Source of the DNA: Porpolomopsis calyptriformis
Lineage: Eukaryota; Basidiomycota; Agaricomycetes; Agaricales; Hygrophoraceae
Reading direction: 5' to 3'
Assembly: GCA_951640195.1 (NCBI GenBank)
Contig: OX621167.1
Coordinates: 992,001-1,056,000 of the forward strand
Length of the DNA stretch: 64,000 nucleotides
Part shown: piece after piece, positions 50,804-63,220 of the stretch
Layout: every line of letters begins with the position of its first letter
Numbering within the stretch: position 1 is the first letter of the stretch
Translations under genes and position numbers: made by a program
Notes under the pieces: generated by a model
The model's database searches: none
Told to the model about the DNA's origin: nothing
What the model saw: only the letters and a program-made list of their open reading frames with translations

Positions 50804-53800
50804 ATGGCGAAAGGGTCGGCGAAAGGGTCCTCGGGACAAAAACACATCACCTCTTTCTTTGGAAAAGGAACTCGTAACGACGATTCTTCTGATATCGACA
50901 TGGAACCCGCGAACCGAGACGACCGCCGCGTTGACGGACACAAAGGTCGCAAAACTACTGGCAGAGCGGCACTGGCCGACTCATCTAACCTTCCACCTAT
51001 CAATAAAATACCCGCAATGTTTTTAGACCTCGTTAGTCATATTCCCCAGATCAAGGACGTCGCAGAGCACATCCAGGGCCGTAAACTTCGGGTCGCCACT
51101 ATGTGTTCCGGCACAGAGTCGCCCCTTCTTGCATTGGATCTCATCCGAAAATCCATTCTAGAGCTCCACGGACTTAATTTTGACATAGACCATGTGTTTT
51201 CTTGCGAGATCGAGCCCTTTAAACAGGCTTACATCGAACGCAACTTCCATCCACCACTTTTGTTTCGCGATGTATGCGAGCTTGGGAACGACAAGGCGTA
51301 CGTCCTTTTACTTTACTATATTGAAAATCCTCATTACACCTTTCTGTGTCCTTCAGGACTACAGCTTATGGATCGAAAGCAACAGTCCCGGGTGACGTGG
51401 ATCTTCTCGTAGCCGGAACATCTTGTGTGGATTATTCTAACCTCAACAACGAAAAGCAAGATCTTGATGCACAGGGAGAATCAGGACGCACCTTTCGCGG
51501 TATGATGTCTTGGGTAAGAAAACACCGCCCCCCAGTCGTGATATTAGAGAATGTTTGTTCTGCGCCTTGGGACCGCATCCAGAAATACTTCGAAAAGCAT
51601 GGGTACAGTGCTATTCAAGTACGTGTCGATACCAAATTCTACTATATCCCCCACACGCGTACTCGAGGGTATCTCTTGGCTGTCGACGAGAAACATTCTA
51701 GGATGCCTGATTCCTGGAAAAATTGGGTCACTTCAAAGCTCAAAAGACCAGCTTCTTCTACCCTAGATGCATTTCTCCTCCATTCAGACGATCCTCGCAT
51801 TTACCAAGCCAGAGAAAAGCTCGTTCGAGAAGGGTCCAGTGGTGTCGACCGCCGTACGGGAAGAACTGATTGGGGTCGATGTGAATCTCGTCACCAACGA
51901 GCAAGACTTGAGGAAGCTTTGGGTTCCAAGCGCCCCTTGACGAGTTGGGACGAAGGTGCCTTTCTTTCATCACCATTTCTACATGTTGCTCATTTTATCA
52001 AAAGGTGGTCATTGCAAGCTGCCAGATTTTGCTTGGAACGATTGGGGGGTTACTCAGGTGGAGAGAGTCTGGGATTTGATGGATATTCTTTTGTTGCGCT
52101 CAGCTACCAAAGGGATAGACCCGTCCTTTAAGACGTGAGCAGTACGACGTTACTGGTTCAGAGAGCTAATTATATTATAGTCAGGTCTGGAATCTTTCGC
52201 AAAATGTCGACCGCACCCTCTCAAGCAAGGGTGGTATCTGCCCATGCCTCACTCCCTCCATGATACCATATATCACCAATCGTGGGGGTCCAATGGTCGG
52301 ACTTGAAGCTCTATCGATGCAGGGTTTACCTGTCGACGAACTCCTTTTGACGCGAGAAACCGAAGATCAGCTGGCAGACCTAGCGGGGAATGCTATGTCT
52401 ACCACTGTGGTTGGTGCGTGCATGTTAGCCGCATTGGTAGTCGGCCAAAAGCTGCTGAAAGGAGGAAATGATGTCGAGAGCTACGAGATCAAAGCAGGCG
52501 ATGATGCCGAAAGCACACAGAATGACGAAGATCTGTCAGACGATGACAGTGACAAGGCAGAAAACGTTATGGATGTGGACCCTACCTTTGAGACTATCGT
52601 CCCTATAAACGACCGTATTATGGGTGAAGACCAGCTTCTTCAAAAACCTCTCGACTTATCGGTCGTAAACCAACGATCTCTGCAAGATCTCTTACGCGAT
52701 GCATCGAAAAGCGCGCGTCTTTGCGAATGCGAGGGCCGCGAAACCATAACGACAAGGGGGCTCTATCATTGCGTGGATTGTGGAGCCTCGTCCTGCCAAA
52801 AATGCGTCGGTCGCCCAGAGCACAACATGAAGCCAATGGATGTTATGGCAAATCCAAGACTCTCCCCGTTAACGTTTGCGAAGGAATTGAAGTCCGCACT
52901 CCCAATGAGCATTTCACTTTCTAAAATCACCCAAAAAACTCTAGACGACATAAAAAGTGCCTCCGAAGCCCAAATTCCCGAAAAACTCTGGAAAATGTGG
53001 AGTGAAGCTGTTCTTCGCGCGACAGACTCCGAAATACATTTCGTTGAGCCTAAACGCCAAGACATTTGGACAGTTGTCTACGAGTCTCCGACGGCTTCTC
53101 TGCAGTTTCTCTTACATCCTCAACAGCCAGAATGGCGCTTGTATGGAAACCCAAAGGAGAGCGAACCTGCGAATGCCGAAATTCGTCAACTCCTAGAGTT
53201 GCCCATTGCTCGATTGACCTGTGTAGAGGGAGTGCTCAGCGGCTTATGGGAATTCGCTTTACCTTGTGCGACGTCAATCCAAATCACCATCGAAGGTATC
53301 GGTGACCTTGTACCATCCTGGGAGGCCCGACTTGGGCTGATGGGCGAGGAGTTTAGAGACCGAGTTGTTCACGATCGGCTGATGCTCAAAGTCCCAAGCG
53401 AAGATGTGAATAAACTCGATCGCGATATCAGTGGTGCTTATTCCCTTCTCGACAAATGTGGGACTCCTAACGGGGCCTTGCACCGCAAAGTTGAAGATAA
53501 CGACACCCTTTCGCCCTTATTCATGCTTCTCGACCCTCATCGGTGTAAAGACACCGAGGACAGCTTTGTCTTTTCCATCAGCAAGCGACGCTATGAATAT
53601 GGCGAGTCGCGACCCATCATCTGCAAGCTTGATCCGAAATGGAGACAATCGGATTACAAGGGAGCGAAGCATGTCACATGTTTTCTCCCTTGTAAATGGA
53701 CTCAAGCGAAGGGTGTCGGGTTGAAGGTGAGAGGAGCCACATCCCCGTGTTTGGCATTTTCACATTGTTTATTTTCTATAGCCTTCGCACGGACAAGGTG

Positions 53801-56800
53801 CTACCTTTTCGGTCCCGAGTAAAACCTTAGAGATCTCCGTCTCGAAGACTGCCTGTCGCTGTGCTAATGCCGTGCTTGTCTGTCGAGTGCCATTCCGCTC
53901 GGAACCTGGAAAGGAGTGGCCCAGCGGAAGGTGGAAGGAGGTCGAGAAGATCCACGAACGTGGCACTTTTAGGGCATTGGCGTGGTTCCTTGAACCGATC
54001 AGGCATGTGGACGACACCCTCAGCACTTGGCAATCTGTACAAATGCCGTTGGAATGGTCGCACTGCGAACGGTGCGCACCCACCGCCCCTACTCTCATAT
54101 GGAGGAAAGTCAACAAGAAGGATGTTGCTTTCGAGAATTCCAGACAGGCCGGAGAATACGAGCGTCGCCTTAAGCGACGCCCTAGTCCATTCGTAACGCA
54201 ACTGAAGCTGGATGAAAATAATGTTGGTATAGTGCGCTTGGGGATCAATATTCCCTCTTTGCTACACCGTGCATCTGCATGCCTGCCCTCCGAACGTCGA
54301 TCGGGTAAAATTTCGGCTTCCTGGCGTCTGGACACTAACTTCATTCCCATGGCCAGACTTGATCTACCTAAATTCATCATCCCAAGTAACAAACTTGATC
54401 TAGAACACTCCCAACCACCGAACTTTAAGATTCCTCTTCGAAAGGAGCAACTTCGTTCGTTGCATTGGATGTTGGAACGGGAAGCCGCAGATGCGGCACC
54501 TTTCATTGAAGAAGAGATTTCAGAGGCTATTCTCGGCCCACTAGGATGGAGGGTTGAAGGCCGTGCTCAACGACCTGTGCACATTAAAGGGGGTGTACTG
54601 GCCGATCAAGTTGGTTACGGGAAGACCGCCATTACCCTTGGTTTGATTGACTGCACATCCAAGGATGTCAACAAGGAGTTCCGAGAGATGGACCGTATCC
54701 ACGGCAAAATCTGCGTTAAGGCTACTGCTGTCGTTGTCCCTCCCCACCTGACAAAACAATGGGATTCAGAATGCCGCAAGTTTGCGGGCAAACGTTTCAA
54801 GACCGTAGTCCTTTCTACGGCGACAAGCCTTAATTCTCTCACAATCGAGGAGGTCCAGGAGGCCGATATCGTCATCGTCGCCTCAAACCTCTTTAAAAGT
54901 TCGGTGTATCTAGAAAACTTGGAATCAATTAGTGCCAACGGAGCTCTGCCATCCAAAGACGGACGCTATTTCAATGATCGCCTCCGAATGATCCTCGCCT
55001 CGCTCCGAACCCAAACTGACCGACTTCAAGACGAAGGTTCGCTTGCCGTCATGAAACAAATTCGCAAATTCCGTAGAGAAGGTATGTTTACAATTCGCTG
55101 AGGTCTAGCCGTTATTCTAATTATCGTGTCAGAGGCAGAGGCTGCGGCGAACGCGGATGACCTCATAGCTACAAAGAGGTTGAAGGGAAAATCATATCGT
55201 GAAGCCGCAGAGGCCGTTTCGCCGAAGAAGGTAGATTTCTTCAAGCGACACGCGACTGTGGAGGTCGTGATCACCACCACTCCTCCCATTCAGTCTAAGA
55301 AATATGCAAAATCCACCGCCAAAGATGACGAAAATGACCAGAGGAGCTCAAACAATCGGCAACCTACTGAACGGCCCACCGCGAAGAACTCTATAATTAT
55401 ATCGGATAGCGACGACGATTTGAACGTTAGGAAGCGGACTAAATGGGGCGTTGCAAAGAAGACCCCAATAATATCTGATGATGAGGACGCTACTGGTGCC
55501 ACGAGCGAGTACGATGATAATGAGGACGAAGACGGTCAACTCATTCCAAACAAGGGGGCGACGTCTTCGGTTGCCGGGTCTCGTTCAGAGTCTAAAGGCC
55601 CTCCTTCCTCTGATTATGAGGCGACTTCTGCAGAAGAAACGGGATTCGATGACATATCGGAAGATGACTCGGTGGTGTCATCCAATGAGCCGAGCGTCCG
55701 AAGGAAAGCGGCCAAAGTTAAGCCGAGTGGGCCCAAGACGACAGGTCCTAGGGGGGTAAGCGACGGTGACGGTATGGAAGTTGATAACCCTGTCATTACC
55801 AAGGACCAAGGTAATAAGTCAGCAAAGAGAAAGGCTACCGACGATCAGCGGGCACCCAAGAAGCAGAAGCGACGGGAAGATACTGACCCCTGGAAGCTGG
55901 AATCTTCTGCTGTTAAGCGCGATTGGACTTTGATGCAAGCTCCGCCTCTTGAAATGTTCTACTTTTCCCGTGTTGTCGTCGACGAGTATACATACTTGGA
56001 TGGCAAGGCCCATGCGTTAATCACCAACCTTACTGCCGCCCGTTATTGGGTGCTCTCGGGCACGCCACCAATTCACGATTTTGGTGCACTTAAAACAATC
56101 GCCGCTTTCCTTGACGTACATCTTGGAGTGGATGATGATGCTGAAGGTCAGTCACCACAAGTCAAGAAACGACGGCGTGAACAGACGGGCGAGTATCGGC
56201 ATCTGTCTGATCTTAGCATCCTTGTTAATTTTTTGACACAGCGTCGGAAAAGTTCCATTCATTTCGAGAAGTGCACAGCTTGGAATGGCACGCCCATCGA
56301 CATTCGCTGGGGCAGGGCTTCTTGGACCGCTTTGTCCGACAGGTATGCGCATCGTTTTATCCTATACATGAATAATCTTGACGCCACTCACTAGAATATT
56401 GCCGAAATTCACGAAATCCCTCGGACAGAGCGTGTCGTGGAGATTGTTCTTCCTGCAGCAGAACGTGCTATTTACCTGGAGCTCGAGCATCACTTACACG
56501 CGCTAGAAATGACGATCAGGCGGGGTAAGAAGACTGAAAGTGACCGAGAAAAACGATTGGCCAAATCTCTCGGCGAAAGCAGGCAAGTTCCTCACCTCGT
56601 GAAATTTCGTGGCGCAAATCATTGACTTATCTTTATCCAGTACGGCAGAGGAAGCTCTTTTAAAACGATGCTCTCACTTTGACCTCGACACATCTAGCAA
56701 CGACAATGCCACAAAGGCATGCGATGTCATTGTTCACGAGCGCCAGAAACAACTAGATGAGTGTAAAGCAGAGTTACAGCGCTGCCTCATCGCTGGTGTC

Positions 56801-57884
56801 AAAAGAGAGAAAGCTATCGGTCCGACTGGCGAAGAGTCTATGTTTCAAGAGTATGTGCGGGTGTCAAGAACCGAAGGCGTTGGTGATAAGGATGCTTCCG
56901 AGGTTGTGGTTTTCCTTCTAGAACAGGCCGGAGCCGCAGCGCCTAGCAAGCCGACGACAACTGGGAAAAACAAAAGTAAAGATGAAGTTCACCTCTCAAC
57001 TAAAACCAAAGACCTGGTTTGGGACCACCGCGAAAAAACGCACGAAATTCGGCGCCTTACGAAAGAACTCGTTGGGAGGGTTCGCTCGTTACGATATTTC
57101 ACTGTTGTCCGGGACCTCCAAAAGCAATCGACCTTGCCTCCGAAAGTCTCTTGCCCCGGCTGCGGACGAGAGGAGATACCTATTAGTGAAGTGGCGGTAT
57201 TATCCTCTTGCGGGCACATGGGCTGCTTTGAATGTGTCAAGACTTGTGCTGAGAAAGAGGAGTGTGTTTATGCGGCCTCAGGTGCTTGTAACTCCGCTGC
57301 CCGTGTCATTAACGTTGTGAGAGGGGAAACCTTGGGAGTCGATGATCGCGTTCGTGACGAGAGTGGGAAACATTTCGGGATTAAACTAGAGAAAGTTATT
57401 GAGCTGATCAAGTGCGTCCTCCTCGTTGAATAATCTTCCCGTATTAACGAGTCGTGCATTCAGGGATAAAATCCCGAAAGATGAACGAGTGCTCATTTTC
57501 GTCCAATTCCCGGACCTCATGAAGAAGCTCGCGGAAGCATTGACGGTTCATAAAATTAAATTCCTCGAAATCAAGGGCTCCGCGACGCAAAAGAGCAATA
57601 ACCTAGAGAAATTCCAAAACGAAAGCGCAGAGCGTGTGCTGCTGCTAAATGTCATGGACGAGAGTGCTAGTGGTGCTAACCTGACGTCCGCCAACCATGC
57701 CATATTCCTGTCTCCCCTTCTTGCGCCGAGCAAAGAAATTTATGATGCCTGCGAAACACAGGCAGTGGGTCGACTTGTGAGGTACGGTCAGACGAAACAC
57801 GTTTATATCTGGAAATTCTTGACGTTGAATACCATCGACGAGGAGATTTACAAGGAGAGGACAAAAGATAGGAGGAATGTATGA
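50804..57884 (+). CDS. dnmt5: DNMT5-type cytosine methyltransferase with RING and SNF2 domains
   Basis: An ATP-dependent maintenance CpG methyltransferase in the known family (Cryptococcus Dnmt5). Near the start, residues 12-19 read QKHITSFF, a full PIP-box pattern. Methyltransferase motifs: VATMCSGTESPLLALDLI (I), AGTSCVDYSNLNN with the catalytic cysteine (IV), VVILENVCSAPWD (VI), IPHTRTRGYLLAV (VIII) and LAGNAMSTTVVGACMLAAL (X). A Cys-rich segment CECEGRE with CVDCGASSCQKC lies near 52720-52820. The SNF2 part has GVLADQVGYGKTAITLGL (Walker A, about 54590), VVVDEYTYLDG (55970) and YWVLSGTPPIHDFG. A RING finger CPGCGREE with CGHMGCFECV lies at 57148-57310. The helicase C part ends with LIFVQFP, ESASGANLTSANHAIFLSP and QAVGRLVRYGQTKHVYIW. 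About ten introns; total around 2,150 residues. No chromodomain is visible. Confidence 0.93.
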
Positions 57885-58201
57885 AGGTTGGATTTTTCAA
57901 TATTGGAACCGAGCTTAGGATACACGTAGAGCTTGGGATACACATTGCTTCTCGAACGCTGTAGATATGTCGCCATCTAGAGATCATATACACCGGAATT
58001 CGGATTAAGCTAGGCTGAATGCGACGGGGGCTCTTGAATTCGGTGAGCACACATAATCGGTTATGGATAGGCGAATGGCTGGACTGGACCAGATACATTT
58101 AGCGTACAGATGAAGTGCCCGCGAAACAAATAACCTAGTGACAACCATACAGTTTATCTTCCTACAGATCCCGACTGGAGTGAAAAGATTGATTGATGGT
58201 T
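57885..58201. other. convergent intergenic region, DNMT5 / CRIPT
   Basis: A 317-bp region holding two 3' UTRs, with no feature seen. Confidence 0.5.
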
Positions 58202-58663
58202 TTACTTGCTTGACATCGTGTAGGCGGATGTATCCAGTATTTGCTTGCCACATATTGAGCAGAGACCCTTCTTGTACGCACAACCTAACGATCGCGAAGG
58301 ATCAGCATCAGCAAACGGACAAAAAGCGAGGGACGAAAAGTACCATGGCAATACTTCGCTTTGTTTTGTGTCACAGGTTGCTTGCAGTCCTTACACTTGC
58401 CCTGGTATGGCTTTACGACAGATGAGCGAGATAGAATAGATTGCGATCCGGCCATGCTAACCTGAAATCGATTCTTGGAGGTTTTCGGTCGGGTGAGTAG
58501 TTTGTTCTCTCCAACTTTCCGAGAGCCATCTTTGATGCTCTTGGACGTGGATGTGAACGGGTCCGGAGCAGCGACCTTGGATAATTTCTACCGAGATAGC
58601 AAGTTAATTGGGTCTGTGGAAGAGGAAGCGCAAGCTCACCGTTTCACATTTCTTGCACACCAT
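58202..58663 (-). CDS. CRIPT-family zinc-ribbon protein
   Basis: A small, conserved CxxC protein; in animals named cysteine-rich PDZ-binding protein, but its presence in fungi suggests a general role, and the human protein has been reported with the minor spliceosome. Four exons (58640-58663, 58462-58575, 58344-58410, 58202-58284) total 288 nt, giving 95 residues: MVCKKCETVAAPDPFTS, KDGSRKVGENKLLTRPK, KNRF, PYQGKCKDCKQPVTQNKAKY, CHGCAYKKGLCSICGKQILD. The human protein is 101 residues with the same four CxxC pairs and the strings GENKLL-like, YC-GCAYKKGICAMCGK. All splice sites and phases fit, and the stop TAA is at 58202-58204. No piece of it exceeds 40 codons, so it is easily missed. Confidence 0.92.
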
Positions 58664-59220
58664 GTTGACGGTTGATGACTACGCTGCTAACTCAGCCACC
58701 CAAACAAAAGCGTTTGGGCAAACACTCGACCTTGGCTGATTTGAAAAGCATGAATTATTGTTGAAATTCCCAGGTTCAATGGGGCTGTCGTGGTGCTGTC
58801 TTGAGGGACGAGAACCCCCTGGGTTGATGTGAAGGTGAGTGAGCTTATTGTTTGCGAATCCAACTATTCTTCATCCAACTTACCAACCAACACTCATCAA
58901 ATTCTTAGACCAAAGATTAGTTGGTCGGGGCAGTCGACATGGCAGTCTTCACAAACCGTTGTCCTTCCCCTGGTGAGGAAGGGGCGCGCTCACAAAAGAC
59001 GATGCACCCTACACAATCGGATTGAAGCTACTACTCCCTCGGTTATTTCATTTCTTGTTCAAGACAAAACATTTTCAGGTCTGTTTATCTCGCGACCATG
59101 GTGAAGCCACTAGAGGTTTTTTTTTTTTTCTCTCTCCGCTAGTGCCTACGTATCCTTGGACTATAAATTATTTCACCATGGCTGGGATTTCTCCAACGCA
59201 TTCTCCTCCCGACACAGACC
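58664..59220. promoter_or_regulatory. divergent promoter region with a TATA box
   Basis: This 557-bp gap lies between CRIPT and the F-box gene. A clear TATAAA at 59162-59167 stands 59 nt before the chosen F-box ATG (59221). A T-rich tract (about 59117-59130) lies just upstream. A nearer ATG at 59178 is only 11 nt from the TATA box and in another frame. Confidence 0.6.
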
Positions 59221-61059
59221 ATGGACTTGTCCAAACTGGCGCACGAGCTTCTCATATTAATCCTAGAAGAATTGGATCCCGAATCGCTCTGTCGGTTCTC
59301 TCAGGTTTGGGGTCCCTTTCCTTATCCGAAACGACCTCTGTTTGATGCCCTCTAATTCTTCAGGCATCCAAGCGTGTTCTTGTTATTGTTTTGAACTTTA
59401 GGCCGCTGCGGTATCGACTAGAACTTGCATTATCCGGCATGAAAAATGGTCCGCCGAGCAATTACCCTCCCTCTTCTCGCCTCCGGCAATTGTTAAAATA
59501 CAAAAGGGCTCTACCCACGTTATGCTGGTCCCAGGACGAGAATCTCCAAATCCCTATGCCCGCCCTGGTGGGGGTATCGGGTGGTTATTTTTATTATGCT
59601 GGCGCAATCGCCTTCCAATCTCATCTAGAACTGTATGAACTACCCTCTCTCCGCATAGGCCGTGCCTATCCCTCTCGGCGTCGTCTAAGCTATCCCGTTC
59701 CTTTTGCCATTCGGAGCATTACGATCGATGCCGCACAAGACCTCATGGTGATTGGGGAAATATTTCAGATGTTCGTATCCTTTGCCACTAAACCGCAAAT
59801 AATCTTATTCTGGGTATCAGGAATGGTCTTATCTCCGTGCGGCTCCATTTTCGACAGCTCTCTATCAATAAAATCCATCCCCAATCGTCCGTCGGACGAG
59901 TCACGTTTTCCCTCGACTGGGGCGACGATCCCGAGCACAAAGTTTCCATCCACCAAGTTGAAATTTGCGGAGATATCGTAGGGCTGTCCCTCGGCTTAGA
60001 TATCGGTCACGAAAGGACCAACAAATTTGCACTCGTGCATTGGCGCACTGGTGAAGCGATAATGGTTTGTTCGGTTAACAAGACAGCCTCCAGCGTCAGA
60101 CTAACTATATGGAATTTCAGTGGGTATCGGAAGTGTTGTCATTCCAATTCCTCGACGAGACTCGCATTATCGTGGTTGTCCAACCTGATGAAGACGAAGA
60201 AGACGACGAAAGCGACGATTGCGTCCTTCAATCGGATTGTTCGTCTCCCTGTTTAGCCAAGGACGAGACTACGGGCCCGATATTAGCCATTCATAGCTTC
60301 ATCGATCTGAGAGATTCTGAAGGTGCTCAGCTTCGTGTGTACCATTTACCTGACACATGGGGCCACGCCGTTTGCATTCAAATCGAGCCCAACACCTCAC
60401 CCAAATCCGAATCTCATGTCATGGCTGGAACGTTCTTCTACCCTGACCCAGCCTGCCGCATCTTTGTTCTCTCCGCCATTTTCCACTCTGGACAGGCGCG
60501 TGTCAAATATTCACCCCGGACGGTTCTCATCGTTCAAGAATCGGTCTTCAAATCCCCCGAGCCAGGGCCATTTGATATGTCCTGGAATCGATGGCGCCGA
60601 CATTGTCTTCTCCGAGATCTATCACAGGCGGCTCATTCCCTTCGAGTTATTGGGACCCGTATCTTGTTCTCCGAATGGGTGCCGGATGGCAAGAGACCTT
60701 CTGCGACGGCCCATATTCCTCGAAGCCATGTGCGGCTTATCGACTTTAACCCCCATGCTATTGAATGCATCAGGCCCAGCGTGAAATCGGCAGGACCGTG
60801 GACATGGACGGGGCGTTGGACAACGATCACCGCCATCGAACCCATACGAGATTTCCCCCATATAAGGACGCGGACCGTTGATTCATATGAAATATCCAAG
60901 TTCTTTGCGACGGAAGATAATCTCGTTCTCCTCCTTGTATGTGGTGCTCATTCACCTGGGACGCGACGCTCACTTTTGTTCTAGGTTTGCCCCAATGTCC
61001 CCGGAGCCTTGGTCAAAATCCTGACCCTTGACGGACTCCCTGTCTCCCTCCTTGATTGA
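59221..61059 (+). CDS. F-box protein of mushroom type
   Basis: A likely SCF adaptor of unknown target. It starts MDLSKLAHELLILILEELDP, ESLCRFSQ, an F-box helix set, then after an intron ASKRVL-VIVLNFRPLRYRLE, and continues with beta-rich segments (YELPSLRIGRAYPSRRRLSY, WSQDENLQIPMPALVG) that recall the WD-like C-terminal part of this family. Introns lie near 59309-59365, 59770-59825, 60065-60110 and 60938-60986. The last exon reads VCPNVPGALVKILTLDGLPV and SLLD, with stop TGA at 61057-61059. The stretch DEDEEDDESDDCVLQSDC (about 60190-60240) is strongly acidic. It is convergent with the methyltransferase gene, with 61 bp between stops. Confidence 0.8.
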
Positions 61060-61120
61060 TAAGTAGAACGGTTACTTGTAGAAATAGTACTACATGATGT
61101 TGAACATCCAATATACGGAC

Positions 61121-61909
61121 TCATTTGTTATTGTCTTTCCACTTCAACGACATCCACACAACCCACCGTCTTCTCTCACCGTCGTCCTCGATGTCAGCCC
61201 TGGCGAGGGACCACTCCCTTTCTCGATCTCCTTTCACTTCCATCTCGACGATGTCCTCAAACTCGAGCCCAGATCCGCACCGCACGGCGTCGATGAACGC
61301 CTGAAGGGTGTACCGGCCCGTGTGCAGTCCGGCGACGAGATGTACGCGGGCGTGGGCGGCTTTCTTCAGGGTCATCCGCAGCGTTTGTATGAACGGGGGG
61401 TGCAGTTCAGAGTTCCAGAGGGTGTCTGCTGCGAGGACGAGGTCGAAGCCGGCGGGATCGGTGGCTTTGGGCACATCTGAGGAACCCCAGGCGAAGGCGG
61501 CGACCCGGCAACGACGGCCGGCGAGGTTCCGCTCGACGTTGGCGGAGAGGGTTTGGATGAGGAGATCGTCTGGGTAGTCGGTCGTGGTCACGAGGACGTG
61601 CCCGTAGAGTTTTGAGATGAGTATTCCGGGGAGGCCTGCGCCTGCGCCGAGTTCCAGGACATTGATGGGTGTTGGTGAGCGGGTGTGGCGTAGGCCGAGA
61701 CGTTCGATGTGATCTGCCAAGTGGAGGGAGGAGAGCCAGATGGAGGAAGCGTGCAAAGACCAGTTTTGGGAGTGAGTGTCTGGTGTACGGAGGGTGATGG
61801 TATGTGCGCTTGTAGTGTACGTGAATAAAGAACGAGCTGAGGAGTAAGCTATCGGTGTGCGGTCGTACAAGCATTCGTGTGCGTCGGACAAGATGTCTTC
61901 GGGATCCAT
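61121..61909 (-). CDS. family-16 protein methyltransferase (Nnt1/Efm7-like)
   Basis: A SAM-dependent enzyme of the METTL/methyltransferase-16 group, single exon, 262 residues. MDPEDILSDAHECLYDRTPI at the start is followed by THSQNWSLHASSIWLSS, then motif I VLELGAGAGLPGILISKLYG, TTDYPDDLLIQTLSANVERN and the post-II segment GFDLVLAADTLWNSELHP, and a C-terminal beta part. Yeast Efm7/Nnt1, which modifies the N-terminus of elongation factor 1A, has the same TDYPD and ELGAAGALPS-type motifs, so Efm7 is the best guess; the substrate is not shown by sequence. Its ATG lies 13 bp after the stop of PEX7 on the same strand. Confidence 0.82.
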   Translation of the reverse strand: MDPEDILSDAHECLYDRTPIAYSSARSLFTYTTSAHTITLRTPDTHSQNWSLHASSIWLSSLHLADHIERLGLRHTRSPTPINVLELGAGAGLPGILISKLYGHVLVTTTDYPDDLLIQTLSANVERNLAGRRCRVAAFAWGSSDVPKATDPAGFDLVLAADTLWNSELHPPFIQTLRMTLKKAAHARVHLVAGLHTGRYTLQAFIDAVRCGSGLEFEDIVEMEVKGDREREWSLARADIEDDGERRRWVVWMSLKWKDNNK

Positions 61910-61922
61910 GATATCTGTTTAC

Positions 61923-63152
61923 TCAAACACGAAATACATTTAATCGGCTATCCCAACCGCAACTTGCCAAAACACCTTCATCGTACAGTGACCATGCGCA
62001 GCCGACGACGAATTCGGTGTGGGGATCGTGAATATGGAGCAGTGGCGGCTGTCCAGGGGCGGGATTTGTACTCCAGCTGGATTATGATACGTGAGGGGAA
62101 GCTTGAACGGGGAAGAGCTCGTTGGACATACACGCGACACGTCATATCATAGCTCGCCGTTGCGAGTACGTCCGGGCGGTGGGGGCACCACTGGACCTTC
62201 CTGACCGCATACTCGTGACCGGGCAGCTGGAGCTCACACGTCCCGCCGGCTCGCCCTGGCAGGTCAGAACTTGTTTTGATCATGCGGCAGTCCCAGACTT
62301 TGACGAGCTTGTCCACGCCGGCGCTGGCGAGCACGAGCGGACGGTACTTGTTCCAGTCGAGGCTGAGAATTTCCGTGGCGGACGCGGGGACGGTCAGGGC
62401 GGCGGCGGAAAGGGGGTGGGTGAAGGTGTTTGCGGTGGGGCCTGGTGCGTAGGCGGGGGTACGGAGGTCGAATATTTTCATGGTGCCGTCTGTGGAGCAT
62501 GTCGCGATGAGATCGGGCTCGTGCGGAGAGAACAAGGCCTGGTAGACACAAGAGGTGTGGGCTTGCAGAGTCGTGATAGAGTGCGGCCGATCCGGGGCCC
62601 ACTGCGGGTTGTGAGGTGAGAGAAAGGGATGAGGGGAGGGTACGTACTATTTTTACGGTGCCATCCCACGATGAGGACGCGAAAATATCCTTTTTTAAGT
62701 TGGACCAGTCGACTGAAAATGCTTCGCGGGTGTGTTCTTGCCAGGCACGGACGGGGAGGTCCTAAGTGGATATTTTAACGAGGGGACAGCATGCCGATGG
62801 ACGCTCACATTCAACATCACATCCCAGAGTTTAACAGAACCATCCCCGGAGGCGGTCACCAGCTGATTCTCGTGGATCTCAGACCACGCGAGATCAAAGA
62901 GGCCGTCCTGGGTGTCAAACCTGGCGCGGTTGAGATCTCAGCTGGATCGATGGGAGAACGAACGCACTGTTTGTCGAGGTTGAGGAATTCGCCAGCGACG
63001 GAAATCAGGTGGAGCCGTCCGTTGCCGACGAGACCAAAGTTGGCGGACGAGGCGAGGGCGAGACGGGTGGTATGGAACGGGGACCAGGCCAACGAATAGT
63101 GCGCGAAACCGGGTGTGAGGAGTGCAGATGGGGGTCCGCGAGGGACCGCCAT
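61923..63152 (-). CDS. pex7: peroxin 7, PTS2 receptor
   Basis: A WD40 receptor that brings PTS2-signal proteins to peroxisomes. The start [20 protein letters not shown] at 63152 leads to [32 protein letters not shown], then after introns [121 protein letters not shown] and [20 protein letters not shown]. It ends [20 protein letters not shown] and [25 protein letters not shown] is specific to Pex7. About five introns. The stop is at 61923-61925, and the start is 68 bp from the divergent phosphoglucomutase start. Confidence 0.94.
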
Positions 63153-63220
63153 TTTGGATGGGTTTGGAGAAAGTCGGGGAGGACCGCATCGATCCGCGTT
63201 TCGACCCGCAACCACATCGA
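63153..63220. promoter_or_regulatory. 68-bp divergent gap, PEX7 / phosphoglucomutase
   Basis: This very short region separates two divergent start codons. No element was recognised; promoter sequences probably extend into the genes. Confidence 0.5.

Noticed and set aside
50804..52440. Cytosine methyltransferase as part of a restriction or defence system
   Set aside because: The same reading continues into RING and SNF2 domains, and the gene has introns, which identifies eukaryotic DNMT5.
61308..61874. Frames opposite and alongside the family-16 methyltransferase
   Set aside because: They are Arg/His/Pro-rich and are explained by the GC-rich third positions of the real gene.
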